A stretch of 64,000 nt of DNA from Trebouxia sp. TZW2008 (GCA_002118135.1 BDIU01000034.1:124001-188000), one strand, 5' to 3'. Counted from the first letter of the stretch, positions 13,601-25,589 are shown. Program-made: numbers and translations. The notes: generated by a model from the sequence alone, not told the origin.

Positions 13601-16600
13601 CATTCACTGCTGCTCAATTCTACATGTTGTCGTGTGCCTGCTGCACAGAATCCCAGCGAATGATTATGGGCAAAACTGTGCGTGAAGTAGGCAGTGTGAG
13701 CTCTTTTGGAGCACATCCCTGAGACCAGTGGGTTGGACTTTCAGGTACAGAAGTTGAGACAAGAGAAGGATGTGTTAGAGGGACGGCTGAAGGAGTTTGA
13801 CCGCAGCCTGCAGAAGCTGAAGGACCACACATACCAGGAGGCCAGCCAGAAGCGTGAGTGGGAGCGCCGCGTGCAGGCCCTGCAGGCTGACCTGCGGGGA
13901 GCCAATCTCAGGGAGCAGGTATGCTGCATTGTCACAATCTCAATCATGTCAGCGTCATCATAATGTCCAGCATTTCCACATCACCTTACATTCAGGCATG
14001 AATGGTAGGCATGAGCTACGTCAGTCATGCCTGGCAGACCTGCATGGGGCCAACCTCAGGGAACAGATACCTTGCGTCATTCATATGGCGCTCAAGTGCT
14101 CTCAGCATTGCAAGGCGGTCATATTGGTCTCTATGTGCATCATTTTTGCAGTGTGGAAAGTCATAGGGCCTTAGTCGTGCGTCTCTTGTATGCATGTAGG
14201 CTGGTCAAGCTGCACTTAGCTATGCTGTGCAAGGCAATGCAGCAGGCTTTCAGTTTGAAGTGTTGACCGATAGATGAACAAGGCTGGAAAACGCATGCTT
14301 TCTGAAGGTAGTCGAAAAGCTCATCCGCAGATGCATGCCTGCATTTCACTGCAAGTTTTGCTAAATCTTGCTGCTTCTGAAGCTTTGCAAGCATGGGCAT
14401 AGTGGGGTAATGCACTGCTTGAGGCATGCTGAGTTTGTTTGCTGCAAATGAGTATTGCAGCATGCCCAAACTGAATGCTACAATGCTAGTGTGCAGCAGA
14501 CATACTCAGCATGCCTCAAGCAGTGCATTACCCCACAATGCCTATGGGGAGGCGCCATGCAAAACATCAAGTCAGCCATATACACTTAGCCGTGTCTTGC
14601 AGGAGTTGCAGGAAGAACAGGAGTTGTCTAGTGCATACACAATGATGCTTATAGCTGTTACTCATTTTCCAGCCTGAAGCACAAATAAGGAAAAAGCAAG
14701 GCAACAACATTAGTTGATAGTATGTGCTATAAGCATGTTTCCTGGTGTTGCAGGAGTTGCAGGTGCAAGTTGAGCAGGAAGCGTCTAGTGCAAAAGCAGA
14801 GCGCAAGAAGCGGGAAAACGCTGAGCGCCTGTGCAAGCAGGCAGTTGAAGACAAGGTACACAAAATGCCCTCAAGACAGCCTTAGTGCATGATGTGTGTT
14901 GTGTCTTGCTCAACATGTCTTGGTCGGTACACGTTTTGGTTGGTAGACGTTTTGGTTGGTAGATGCTTTGGGACCCTGTCATACTTGAGTCACGCAATCC
15001 GCTGTTTCCTGTTGCTGCTGCTGACACATTCAAGAGAGTGCATGCCTTGTTGCCCACAGCATCTAAGTTTTTCTGCAGAGCTTGTGCCGGATTGCTTTGT
15101 CGATGCATCAGACGGCATTCAGCAAAGTCAATGCAAAGACAGAGCATTGTGGTACAGGGCATACCATCCCACGTCTTTCTTTTGGTCACCTCTCTCTGCA
15201 AAGTGGTCCTCACCCATTACCTGCGCTCTGTTCTTGCAGGCCACATTGCTTTGCTCACTCACCGTGACACTTTGTTTCTGCATGCAGACATTGCCAGCAG
15301 TGCATGAGATCATGGGCAGCAGGTGGTGTAGCTGCAAGCTGACTTATGCTGTTTGACTCACGGTCGACTTTACGTGTGCAGGCCAACATTGCCAGCAGTG
15401 TGTCAGATCATGGGCAGCAGGTGATTAAGCTACAAGCTAACTCATGCTGTTCAGGTAACCATTGATTTTGCTTGTGCAGGCCAACATTGCAAGCAGTGCG
15501 TCAGATCATGGGCAGCAGGTGACTCAGCTACAGGCAGCTGCCAAGAAGCAGGCGCGTGTGGCTGAGGAGAGGGTGCAGCGTGTTGAACAGCAAGTGGCCT
15601 CCATGGCCCAGGTCAGGCGGGAACTGGACAATAAGGTCAGTTCCAGCCCAAGTTTTGAAAGCTCAATGTAGCAAGATGCCGTCGCTCTGGATGTCAATCA
15701 GCAAAATTCCAAACCAAGCCCTGTCGTGAGTTCTGTCCAGTGCTGTTGCTGCTTTGCGTATTGAGCAGCGAGTGGCCTCCCTGGCCCAGGTCAAGCGGGA
15801 ACTGGACAACAAGGTCAGTCTCCTTGCAAGTTAATTTGACTTTCAACTTTTTAAAGTGGGAGACAATAGTCATCTGAGCTTTCAGCAGTGTGAAGTTCAG
15901 ACAAACCCGAAGTTCAGACAAACCTCCTCTGTTGTGATAGCTGGCCAGCGCTGCTTTGCGCACTGAGCAGCAAATAGTGTTCATGGCCCAGGCCAAGCAG
16001 GAGCTTGACAACCAGGTCAGGCTTTGTTGCAGTTCAGCATTCAATTCAAAACCATACAGCATTCTGTTCTGCGTGCTTTATGAGTGCAGTGTGATGTGCG
16101 TGCTGTGTCAGAGCAGTGTGACATGTCAACAGCTGTGTGCAATCTAAGCAGTGAATCACCATACTCATATGCAATGATCAACACTTCAATCATTGGTATT
16201 TCGTGTTGATTCAATCATCGATACACGTGTTATCGCCAGCGTATTGCGTATTTCACAATTTGCACTGTACCTCAGTGATTCACACTCTCAAATACCACAT
16301 ATTGCGTATTGAGTATTGTGTCTGGGGATTTACTGAAGCAAAGCTTTTTTGACTTTGACAGCGATGCTGACGGCTGTGTCACATGCAATCTGTGTGGGTG
16401 CAGTGTGACGTGCTGACAGCTGAGAAGGCCAGTATAGCATCAGGGCTGGAAGCCAAGGAGCGTCAGATGGGCAGCATGCAGCAGGAGCACACACGCTTGC
16501 AAGACCAGCTACTTCTATGCCAAGAGCGCATTGCCCAGCTGCAATCTGACCTGCTACAGGTGTTTTCTGCAACCCTTGAAGTGTTTCATACGGCCAATAT

Positions 16601-18342
16601 GGTCCATTGCCTTGTCATGTCATTAGGGCTGCATGCAGCAAGAGCACATGCACCTACAAGACCAGCTGCTGCTCTGCCAGGAGCGTGTTGCTCAGCTGCA
16701 ACCTGCCCTGCTATAGGTACTTTTTGCCATTTCTGTTGTACCTTAAGTGTCTGTGCAACATTGTGTAAGCACAAAGCAGCAGGAGCACACGCGCGTACAG
16801 GACCAGCTGCTGTGGTGCCAAGATCGTGTCTCCCAGCTGCAGTCAGACCTGCTACAGGTATTCCTAGCAATGCCCTATCGTCTTTGCATGCATTTAGAGG
16901 AATTTGACGGCTTCAGGAGCAGCTGCTGCTGTGCCAACAGCGTGTTGCTCAGCTGCAAGCTGACCTGCTTCGGGTGCTTGGTTTGAGCATTATCTGCTGT
17001 TGGCAATGCATCCTCAATGTTGCCTTGCAATGTCAGTACTGTCGTGGGACCTTATAAGCGTACTACACGCTTTGCAGTCAGCTGCTGTTGTGCCAGAAAC
17101 AAGTCTGTCAGCTGCAAGCTGACCTGTTACAGATGCTGTTCGCGTATGCACATGTCGTATCCAACATTTCATTGTAAGGTTACCATGCCTCTACGTAACA
17201 GGCACCTGTATACTATTTCTGCACAGCTCTGCTTTTGCATAGAGTAGGCTTCATGCAAAACAAGGTGGCAAGTTCTCAAGCTGGCATGCTTTCCCACAAC
17301 AGGAGCAAAGGCCGTGTTTGACAGGTCTGTACTTTTCCAGGCACAGAAGGCATTGGCAGTGAAGGACCAGCAGACTTCCTTCTACAGTCACTGGAGCACA
17401 GGCATGAACACAGGCATCAGCACAGGCATTCAGCATCCTGTTGATAGCAATGGTGACGCTAGGAGTCAGATCAGCACCAGCCCCTCGACCCCCCTGGCCA
17501 CCCCCCCGCCACCCCCCACATCCATCCACTCCTCACTGGACGGTGTCAGGTCCCCAGTGCAGCAGCATGTGCAAGCCCAGGCAAGCCCTACAGGGTTTCA
17601 CTCCAATTTTCAAGCCCCACAGGCGAAATCATATGACACCCAGCCAAATTTGCTAGCAGGTCTCAGCTCAGTCATGGACAGTTTCCGACCCCAGATCCAA
17701 AACCACTCTCAGGGGGATCAGCCAGCTTCTCTGATGCAGTCAAGAATTGGCGCCAAATCCCCAATAGGTCACACCTCTCCTAGCGCTCAAAAGCAGGGCA
17801 TACAGTCTCCAATCGGTTCACACATGATGCACAGGAAGTCTAACAGCATGGACGGCAATCGTGGAGGTACCCCTTCGCCAATGAACGCTTTTGGCAACAT
17901 AGGAGACAGCAGCAATCCAAATTCGGCCTCATTCAGAGGTGGGAAGCCTTCCCCTAGACCTCAGCATGCACAGCATGCTGCAGCGATGCCCTCCAACAAT
18001 GGCCCCATGTCTAGCTTGCTAGGGCTAAGCTCACCCAACGGTTCTGCGGAGGGAAATCAAAGAAGCCTCAGACCAACTAGGAGTCTGCAATATGCGGGAG
18101 CAAAGAACAACAGGGGTTTGGTCAAGCACCTCAGTGATGCTTCTCCATTTATACCAAATGGCATGCAAGACTTGGCAAATGGCAACAGCTCAGGAGTGCT
18201 GAGGATGAGTCAGAATGGCAACAGAATGAATGATGGCAATGACTACAGCTACAATAGCCACCAAGGAATGTCTCAACATGCAGACGCTTTCCAGCGGCAA
18301 CTGCATTTTTCCAACAATGGTCGTTATGACTTCGCAAACTGA
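10383..18342 (+). CDS. Coiled-coil and Ser/Pro-rich disordered protein, not recognised
   Basis: The ATG at 10383 opens a 572-base exon (KRQRRKTFKVQRD near the N-terminus, then Gln/Ser-rich). It joins in phase to 11378-11744 (NPLELLRFQDLGQAVTSLL, then Ala/Gln-rich). Helical exons with strong heptad character follow: 13149-13403 (ending TEAERPQKDEAYRLRDE), 13745-13918 (LRQEKDVLEGRLKEFDRSLQ), 14754-14855, 15480-15634 (EERVQRVEQQVASMAQ) and 16404-16559 (QDQLLLCQERIAQLQSDLL). The last exon, 17341-18342, encodes about 333 residues of Ser/Pro/Asn/Gln-rich, probably disordered sequence ending YDFAN. No enzymatic motif is seen. The fold suggests a scaffold, cytoskeletal or trafficking adaptor, but that is inference. 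Several internal exons exist in tandem copies, so the true exon set is uncertain. Confidence 0.6.
12380..12554. other. Intronic inverted repeat (54-bp arms, 67-bp loop)
   Basis: Bases 12380-12433 pair with 12501-12554 in constant register, with about 8 mismatches in 54. The core is GCCTGGCGAGA against TCTCGCCAGGC. It lies between exons of the coiled-coil gene, upstream of the 163-bp exon array. It could be a hairpin RNA source, a MITE-like element or a simple inverted duplication. Confidence 0.75.
12640..13260 (+). repeat. Four tandem copies of one exon start (163-bp period)
   Basis: An intron end with its acceptor and about 80 bases of coding sequence recurs with starts at 12661, 12823, 12986 and 13149 (periods 162, 163, 163). 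Each encodes a version of LGLRAEAEPAADSSGQLAA, open in the same frame. Only the fourth continues into the longer coiled-coil exon with a clear GTATGC donor. Confidence 0.9.
14391..14547. other. Long perfect-register hairpin in an intron (73-bp stem, 11-nt loop)
   Basis: Every base from 14391 to 14463 faces its partner at 938 minus its last three digits (14547 down to 14475). No bulge shifts the register. About 63 of 73 positions are Watson-Crick and several of the rest would be G-U in RNA. The core is GGGGTAATGCACTGCTTGAG. Size and shape resemble long algal miRNA precursors, or a recent inverted duplication. No small-RNA evidence is available here. Confidence 0.8.
14600..14800 (+). repeat. 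Duplicated exon start
   Basis: TTGCAG followed by GAGTTGCAG and a GAG/CAG-rich coiled-coil start occurs at about 14603 and again at 14754. The second copy continues to a GTACAC donor at 14856. The first runs into stops. Confidence 0.65.
15275..15540 (+). repeat. Three tandem copies of an exon start (about 95-98 bp period)
   Basis: TGTGCAG|GCCAACATTGC... with SDHGQQV coding recurs with starts at about 15287, 15382 and 15480. The third continues in frame to a donor at 15635. Confidence 0.85.
15575..16020 (+). repeat. Three dispersed copies of an exon end with donor
   Basis: Coding for EQQVASMAQVRRELDNK, followed by a GTCAG donor, occurs at about 15577-15640, 15755-15818 and 15954-16018. These are donor-side copies. 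All three frames stay open, so they could be separate small exons. Confidence 0.8.
16470..17135 (+). repeat. Five copies of a coiled-coil exon end
   Basis: A unit encoding QEHTRLQDQLLLCQERIAQL and QSDLLQ appears at 16477-16559, about 16631-16717, 16775-16857, 16911-16974 and 17074-17132 (period roughly 135-165 bp). Copies 1 and 3 keep clear GT donors, copy 2 ends in TAG, and copies 4 and 5 are shorter. Hence 1-3 working exons. Confidence 0.85.
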
Positions 18343-19048
18343 TCATGACAGAGACTTGGACACCAGCTCAGCAATCAGCTCAACAGCCTGACTGCAGTAG
18401 CAAACGAATGGCAAGCTGTGCAAGCAAGCAGATGGGTTTGTGAACGGTGTTATGCTGAGCATGGTCATTTTGCCATAGGCTAGCACTATAAGGGTCAAAA
18501 ACGGGTGAGACCCCAGCCTGTGGTATTGGTAGTGATATATCACTATTTAGTGACATTGCAATAGGCAATGCAGAAGCATCGTTGAATCAGTCAGATTTGG
18601 AACAGATTTTGACCAGACATGAAGACCTACAGGTCCTGTAGCACCAAACGACTGCGTATGCAATCTTCCAAGCGAACTCGAGCGAGCGTACATACACTCG
18701 CCTCGCATCAGATTTGCAGGCAAGACGTCTGTTGTACATCCACAACTTGTTTGACTACAAGAAATTATACCACAGCACAGCATGATTGCAATCTTTTTGG
18801 TCTCGGAGCGTGCAAAGCAGCGTCAGCTAACACCGAAACTAGTCTATGCAGGTTGACATTCCGACATCGTCACCGCATCAAGCTATTGGCATCGTTTAGA
18901 GCTGCCTCGGCGAGATAATATTACGGGCACCGTAGAAGTGTGTCACAGCGGATACACTGCCGCTCTCCTCTACAAGATCTGTAGGTAGCATTGCGCACCG
19001 AGCCGGTATGCGTCTCGCCGCCACGCGCAGATTGCCCTGCGCAACACA
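18343..19048. other. Intergenic region
   Basis: No coding exon is supported. The last 400 bases become CpG-dense toward the start codon at 19049. Confidence 0.6.
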
Positions 19049-19250
19049 ATGAAGACACAGTCAACGTACACCAGCAGACTGAGCACCGACAGAAGCTCGA
19101 CATCGGCTGCACAGCCTTCACGCTTTTCCAGCTCCTTGCTCTCAGTTGGATCGTCGCTGAAAACAGCTGGCAGCCGTGCTGGTCGAGGCCTCTTCCAGGC
19201 TGTATCAGCCAGTTACGAGCACTTGACCAGCGACACATCCGACAAGGAGG
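18660..19250 (+). promoter_or_regulatory. CpG-dense island at the start of the WD40 gene
   Basis: CG dinucleotides rise sharply from about 18660 through the 5' coding exon (for example around 18950-19030), then fall away after about 19250. It is interpreted as the promoter and first-exon region. Confidence 0.5.
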
Positions 19251-22200
19251 TTGTACTCTTTGTCAAATTCTCCCAATTCGAGCTCAGAGGCTCAGCGGGG
19301 GTGCAACTACAGCCAGTGCTACTCCTTGGGTATGAAACCGGCTTTCAAGTTTGGGACTTCCAGGACTGCCACCACACCCACGAGCTGGTCTCAAGACGAG
19401 ATGGGTCTGTCAGGTGTGCAAACCACAACCCCATGTTTGCGATATACACCACCATTTCAAACGGCATGCCCCTGGTGCTATCTGACTTTGCAATATGCAA
19501 GTTGTGATTGTCTCCATTACACTGCACTTTCATTGAGCCTTTGCCATGGCCACATCAGCACCCTTCAGTACTGTGCCATTTCAACAGCATACACAAATTG
19601 ATGTCTGCCATTGCAACATGCAGATCTATGACTGTCTTTCCCACACCGCAGATTCATTGAGCCTTTACCCTGGCCTCATCAGAAGGCACATGCCCCTACC
19701 ACCTAGCCCCTTGCAAAATGCTCCCCCTGTCTTGAGTCATTGCAACATGCGAGTGCATGATTGTCTATCTTACATTGCATGTTTACTGAGCCTTTGCCAT
19801 AGCCTCATCAGCAGCCTGCTGCATCCAGCCATACACATGCTAATGTCTGTCATTGCAATATGCCAGCGTATGACAATCTCCTGCACTGCAGGTTCATTGA
19901 GCCTTTGCCATGGCCTCATCAACAGCCGCCCGCATCCAGTCCCTTGCACAATGCTCGCCCAGTCCTGGCCGTGGCCTCAGCACCGGACAACAGCGCCTCC
20001 TCACCGGCATCAGACAACACACCAATCACAGCCCATTGTGTGCAGCTGTACTCCATGCACAGTCACACCTACGTGCACACTCTGCGCTTCAACAGCAGAG
20101 TCCTGAGCCTCAAGTGCAGCCCACGCTTTGTAGTGGTAGCATTAGATGCTCAGATCCATGCCTTTGATGCAGCCAGCCTGCAGCACACCTTCAGCGTGGT
20201 CACGTACTCTGTGGCTGCTGCTGTGCAAAGCGTACAGGGTGACAGCTGGCAGGCTGAGCACACTGCACCTGTGGCCCTTGGAGCAGCCTGGCTGGCTTAT
20301 GCTTCAAACCAGGCAAGTCACTCTGGTCTGTCTGTCTGCTGTCTATTCTGTCTGTCAGCGTTGTGTATGTGTTGCTTGTGTGTGGTCGGTCTTAAGTGGG
20401 TTTTATAAGTGATAACCAGCCTCTATGGCCCTTGGAGCAGCCTGGCTGGCGTATGCAAACCAAGCAAGTCTCCGTGTTCTGTCTATTGTCTGTTTTGCCT
20501 GTGTTTTGTCTGTCTGTCTTCTGTTTTGCCTGTGACCTCCTGGTCAAGCTACTGTCTGATCTGTGTTCTGTCAGTGAGCACAGCCTCTATGGCCCTTGGA
20601 GCTGGCGTATGCCTCTGACGAGGCAAGTTGGACTCTCCTGTCACAGTCACACCTCCTCTGACCATCAAAGCCCGCATTGCATTACGCCACACTGCATTGC
20701 AAGCACAATACATTCGCACTGACATATGGGCAGCGCCGTTGTGCAGGCTGTGAAAACCTTTACAAAGCGTTTAGAAGCAGAACAACTCCACTGTACTGCA
20801 CCATGTGCAGCAAGAAGTGTCCGAGTCGCCCCATTTGCAAACATGTTCCATACAAAGTGCTGCGCTGATGTGCAGGTTGTGACAACACCAACAGGGCAGC
20901 CCAACCCCCTCTCCCCTTCACGCCCCAGCCTCAGCCATAGAGCCAGTCCAAGAAATGGTCAAACCCCTCCCCACTGCAACAGCCTGTGGCATTGCAGTTC
21001 ATTGCACTGCATCACATGGCATTCACACTGAAACGGCTTTTTGCATTTGTGTAGGCTGTGACAACCGCAACAGTGCAAGCCAACCCCCTCTCCCCCTCAC
21101 ACCCCAGCCTCAGCCATAGAGCCAGTCCAAGCAACGGTCACACCCCTTCCAACTGCGACAGCCTTTCATTGTATGCCAGGGCGTGCGCCAAGCAGTCAGG
21201 GCAGCACTTGAAAGTGTTGGGTGAGGCAGGATTCAAGTACCTTTCAGGAGCTGTTGAGAACTGGCGAGCAGGGAGCACAGAAAGTGCTGCATCTAAGGCC
21301 TCCCCAAGAGGTATTCTTGCCCTCGTCTTCGAAATGTTTTGCCAATTTGACTGGTCCAAATTGGTCCAAATTGGTGTGAAGCAGGGGAAACAGAAGTTGC
21401 TGCAGCTAAAGCCCCCTCCACCCACCCCTCCAAGAGGTACACTCTAAGCCAATCCCTGTGATTCTCTGCCCGTTTCAGCATCTTGCTGTTCTGAAATGAA
21501 GCATTCGTTGGGAGAGCAGAGCACACAGCAGCCCCTTACTATGCCTCCAATTTGCCCCTTTGAGGAATACTGTTACTGATTGGGCTTTCAGCCTTCTTTG
21601 ATGGTCAGCCACAATTCCATCTCGTATGCTGCAGGTGATCCAGGATCAGCAGATTCTCAGCTGGTAGGCACAGTCATGGTCAGAGACGTAGTCAACCGTC
21701 AGCTAGTGGCGCATTTCAGAGCGCACAAGAGTCCCTTACTATGCCTCCAATTTGACCCCAGCGGCACCCTGCTCGTCACAGCCTCCTTACATGGTCACAA
21801 CGTACACATCTTCCACATCTGCCTGAGGAATGGCACAACCGAGGGGTTAGGCAGGACTTCTGCCAAGCCTGTGGGTTCTGCCATCCACCTGTATAGGTTA
21901 GCCAGAGGGGTTACGCCGGCTGTGATTAGGGATATCAGCTGGAGCGGGGATGGGGGTTGGCTGGGGGTCAGCTCTGCCCGGGGCACCACCCATTTGTTTA
22001 GGTAAACGACAGTAAAGATTATACACTCACTGCCCACTGTTGTTGAAGCCATGTAGCATCTGCAAAGGGTGCACAGGCAGAAGCAGCGATAAGCGTATAA
22101 AAGTTTGAACAGGCCCTTGTTGTGAGCCTTGTGACTTAAGCTGCTGATGCAAGCCTTGCAGAAACCCCTATTTAGAAGCTGCCAATGTAGCAAAGTGCTT

Positions 22201-22302
22201 GACCCTGGTCATGCCAGCCATGCTGCTGCTTTCAATGCTGCTAGCCATACTGAGTCTGCAGCTGTTGCCTGTCATACAAGCTTGTTGGTGACCTCAAGCA
22301 GC

Positions 22303-22341
<39 letters not shown>

Positions 22342-25182
22342 NNCCCCCCCCCCCCCAACGCCCCCCCTTCCCCGCAGCTGTGTGGAAGCCAAATACAAAA
22401 GGACAAAGCATGCAATTGTTTGATAATGTATCTGCAGGCTTGCCAATCCAGACATCAAGGATCAAGAGCATCAGTCAGCCCATCTGGAGGCAGCAAATTC
22501 ATCTTGGCAACATAGCAGAGCACCCACTGCTGGCAGCCTGATAGCATCGTCCTCAAATTTGACTAGCAAGCGTGTAGGTGATTTTCATGATGAGAGCCTT
22601 TTGTGATTGACTCTACAGGCTGACCAATCCAGACAGCAAAGAGCAAGAGCATCAGCCAGTCCATCTAGCAGCAGCAAACCTGTCACGGCAGCATAGCAGG
22701 GCGGCCACTGCTAACGGCCTGATAGCGGGGCAGCAGCCTATCAAACTGACTGCGATGGGGAGGGCTAGAGGGGCAGGGCTGTTGAACAGCGGCCTGCCAG
22801 GCTCTGCTGCAGCTGCTGTTGTTGTCAACCTGTACAACGGCCACCCTGGTATGTCACATTTGTTTTTCAAAGCTCACGTTGCTTGACTGCTAGCATGAGC
22901 CTGTCAGGTCGACTGCAGTGGGGAGGGCTAGGAGGGCAGACTTGTTGAATGGCGGCCTGCCAGGCTCTGCTGCATCTGCTGCTGTTGTCAACCTGTACAA
23001 TGGCCACCCTGGTCTGTCACTGTTCCTTTCCAATCTTGATGTTGCTTGACTGCTAAGATGAGCCAGTCGAGTTAAGTGCGGCGAGGAGGGCTAGAGGGGC
23101 AGGGCTGTTGAACGGTGGCATGCCAGGCTCTGCTGCAGCTGCTGCTGTTGTCAGTTTGTACAATGGCCACCCTGGTACGTCACCAAGTTTTGTGCAGTGC
23201 TGCTAAGTGCTGTCAACATGGCATGACCCCATCCATGTGTCACATTCGCGCACCAAGAGACATAGGCATTGGATGCGTGTGTGCAGGTGGAAATGACATT
23301 GCTGCAACTTTCCTGCCAGCGCAACAAGCAGATAAGTCTCAGGATGCATGACTAGCAAAGCCACAGGCACAGCTACAGGCCAATAGCTTGCAGGAGGACC
23401 TGTTTGTTATGACTGCTTCAGACAACAGCTGTTGATGCATCACCTTCACGTCAGGAGACGCAGCCACTGTTCATATGACAATGTGTATGGGATGCTGACG
23501 CATGGCTGTATGTTCAGGCGGAAGTGACATTGCTGCAGCTTTCCTGCCAGCGCAACAAGCAGATGAGTCCCAGGACTCATTGCCAGCAGGCGTGCAGCCA
23601 CAGCCCAGTGGCTTGCAGCAAGATCTGTTTGTGATGACTGCTTCAGCGGGTTTGATACGCTACCAGCTGAAGCTACAGTGCCAAGCTGCAACAGAACCGG
23701 CAACAGGCTTGCTGCTTGGGGACAGGTGTGTCTGCTGTTGTCTCTCACCAACATTTGTGCAAGCACAAAACAAGGTATGCAGTCAAATCTGGGCATGTCT
23801 TTGCAAGAGCTTGTTGGTCCATCAAGGGCCACATCACAGACTTCCTGCTGAAGACAGCTCTTCTGTGCTTTTGCTAGTCAGGACAAGCGTCGTTGTGAAC
23901 GACATCTCTGCAACACGCCTGCCAAGCAACGTATCTAAATGTATTGCAGTCAACAAGGCAGCAAATCAGATGCTCAATGCATCAAGTCGGCAGCGAGCAG
24001 CACAAGGCAGACCTGTTGTGCATTATCAGCAACATGTCTGCTGTGCTCTCCTTTGCTGCATGAAGTTTCTGCTCACATGAACAGTGGCATGCCTGTGTGT
24101 AGGAGACAAGAAGGAGGTGGTCCAGAGCGGGGGTGGGGTAGGGGCAGGGAGCCCTTGACACTGTTTGCTGAACGTCATGACGTGCCCATGATGCACGTTT
24201 ATTTGAGTGTATGGACAATGTGGCATATATGTGTGTAGGAGACAAGAAGGAGGTGGTCCAGAGAGGGCTTGGGGTAGAGGCGGGGATCTCATGGGGCTGC
24301 TTGCTGAACCCCAGGAGCAGTGGGACCTGTGCAGACGCACCACCTGGCCTGAAAGGTGCGAATGCACGCCCTTGCACGTGCATGCAGCACCCCTGGACAG
24401 CTTCAACAGCTACTGAACATCTCAGCAACGCTGAACCTTATCCATCAGGGCAAGATCTAAGTCACTGCACAGTTGCTCATGCTGACCTGCTTGCCTTGAC
24501 ATTGCAAGCAGCCCACTGAGATGACCGCTCAAAGACCAGTTGGGTATCATCAGGCGAGGCTGTGGTTTCACACAGCACCTCCTCTCTGCAAGCAAACAGC
24601 AGTAAGCATGCAGCAACCCAGCTGCCCCTCAGGACAGCTCCTTTGCCAGCCCCCAAAGGTGTACTTCTACAAGGCTAGCTACAGCTTGGATGATGCATGC
24701 TGAGACACAGACATGCACCTCAGTGAACACACCCTTGTGGTCAAGCACTTTGTCTTGCTCACCACCAGCTGCTGTCATGTTGCAGAGAGGAAGTTCTGCA
24801 TGAAGCCACAGGCTCTTACAGTGACGCAGACCCTGCAGTAAGCACCGCACCTGCTCCTCACGACAGCCCTTTTGCCAGTCCTCACAAGGGCACTTCTACA
24901 AGACCGACTACAGCTTGGATGGTGCATGCTGAAACACAGACATGCAGTCCAGTCAACACAGCTCTCTGGGCTGACGAGCAGTTTGCCTTTCTGGAGTTTG
25001 TTGCGCAACCTGACGGCGTAGTGCATGATGGTCAGCAGACCAAAGAAGAGTCTGGAAATGAGCCACAACCCGGGTCCAAGGTGTGCAACATTCCTGCAGG
25101 GCTGAGACTTCGAAAATTTGGCAGTGTAGTATTGACTGATAAGCTTGGTCAGTACACAGACAGCTTTGTAGTTGTAACTTGA
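19049..25182 (+). CDS. BCAS3/ATG18-like WD40 protein (phosphoinositide-binding autophagy type)
   Basis: Exon 1 (19049-19413) encodes LLGYETGFQVWDF and HELVSRRDGSVR. It joins in phase to 19892-20312 (IEPLPWPHQQPP; VQLYSMHSHTYVHTLRF; LGAAWLAYASNQ), then 21055-21310 and 21635-22001 (VVNRQLVAHFRAHKSPLLCL, FDPSGTLLVTASLHGHNVHI, RGVTPAVIRDISWSGDGGWL). These blocks follow the order in plant ATG18f/g/h and animal BCAS3, which act on phosphoinositide membranes in autophagy. The C-terminal BCAS3-like part is in 22619-22848 (VVVNLYNGHPG), about 23514-23710 (FVMTASAGLIRYQLKLQ), about 24239-24354 (EPQEQWDLCRRTTWPER) and about 24836-25182. The exon at 19892 ends with a GC donor (GCAAGT). Exon borders after 22001 are tentative. 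Confidence 0.85.
19500..19930 (+). repeat. Four copies of an exon start (112-128 bp period)
   Basis: CATTGAGCCTTTGCCATGGC with flanking intron end is seen at about 19529, 19652, 19780 and 19892. Only the last joins in phase to exon 1 and stays open to its donor. Confidence 0.85.
20255..20630 (+). repeat. Three copies of an exon end with donor
   Basis: GGCCCTTGGAGCAGCCTGGC up to the CAAG donor is present at about 20271-20320, 20426-20470 and 20590-20627. The later copies are shortened. They are donor-side copies downstream of the true exon end at 20312. Confidence 0.8.
20725..21160 (+). repeat. Two to three copies of an exon start
   Basis: GGCTGTGACAAC plus coding for NPLSPSHPSLSHRASP recurs at about 20872 and 21055, with a degenerate start at 20745. 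The 21055 copy joins in phase from the exon ending at 20312 and continues to 21310. Confidence 0.8.
22305..22356. repeat. Poly-C tract interrupted by two undetermined bases
   Basis: About 50 C residues with NN at 22342-22343. The true length is unknown, so this is a likely assembly or base-calling weak point. It lies between WD40 exons. Confidence 0.95.
22430..23180 (+). repeat. Duplicated exon borders in the C-terminal part of the BCAS3-like gene
   Basis: The acceptor-side block CAGGCTGACCAATCCAGACA occurs at about 22434 and 22619. The donor-side block coding for GLPGSAAAA and NLYNGHPG occurs three times, at about 22730-22848, 22903-23012 and 23075-23175. Confidence 0.8.
23275..23600 (+). 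repeat. Duplicated exon start
   Basis: GACATTGCTGCA and coding for FLPAQQAD is present at about 23284 and 23514, 230 bp apart. Only the second remains open through the following exon. Confidence 0.75.
24095..24290 (+). repeat. Duplicated exon start
   Basis: GTGTGTAGGAGACAAGAAGG plus about 25 further bases occurs at about 24097 and 24232, 135 bp apart. The second continues into the EPQEQWDLCRR exon. Confidence 0.8.
24640..24970 (+). repeat. Duplicated start of the last exon
   Basis: About 100 bases around CTACAGCTTGGATG and CTGAGACACAGACATGCA are repeated about 220 bp apart, at about 24640-24740 and 24860-24960. The second lies in the open terminal exon. Confidence 0.75.
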
Positions 25183-25589
25183 TGTGTGCATTGCATGAGC
25201 TGCGTTCTTTCATGAGCTGCGGTCGAGACTGCTGTCAGTCGGGTGTGTGTTGACAGGATTGTTTGATAGCATGCACACTACAGTGTAGGGGCTGTATTGG
25301 AGCCGTTGTCAAGGCTCAAGCTGTGATGCACTGCACTGGACAGCAACCTGTGCATGTGCTGAGCACAAGCTTCATTTCTCTGTCTATGTATCCAACTGCA
25401 TCCATTGCAGACTTACTTTAGAATTTTGTATGTAGAATGGGTTGCTATCCACGGGAAAGCCTGATGCATCTTTTGCTTCTCCTCACTTACGCAACTATGT
25501 TTGATACTGCCCAAGTTGTCGATCGCAACTTACTGATCCTGCAGTGAGCCAGACGTCACAAAGCATAGGCTCACCCTTGGTGTTCTGAG

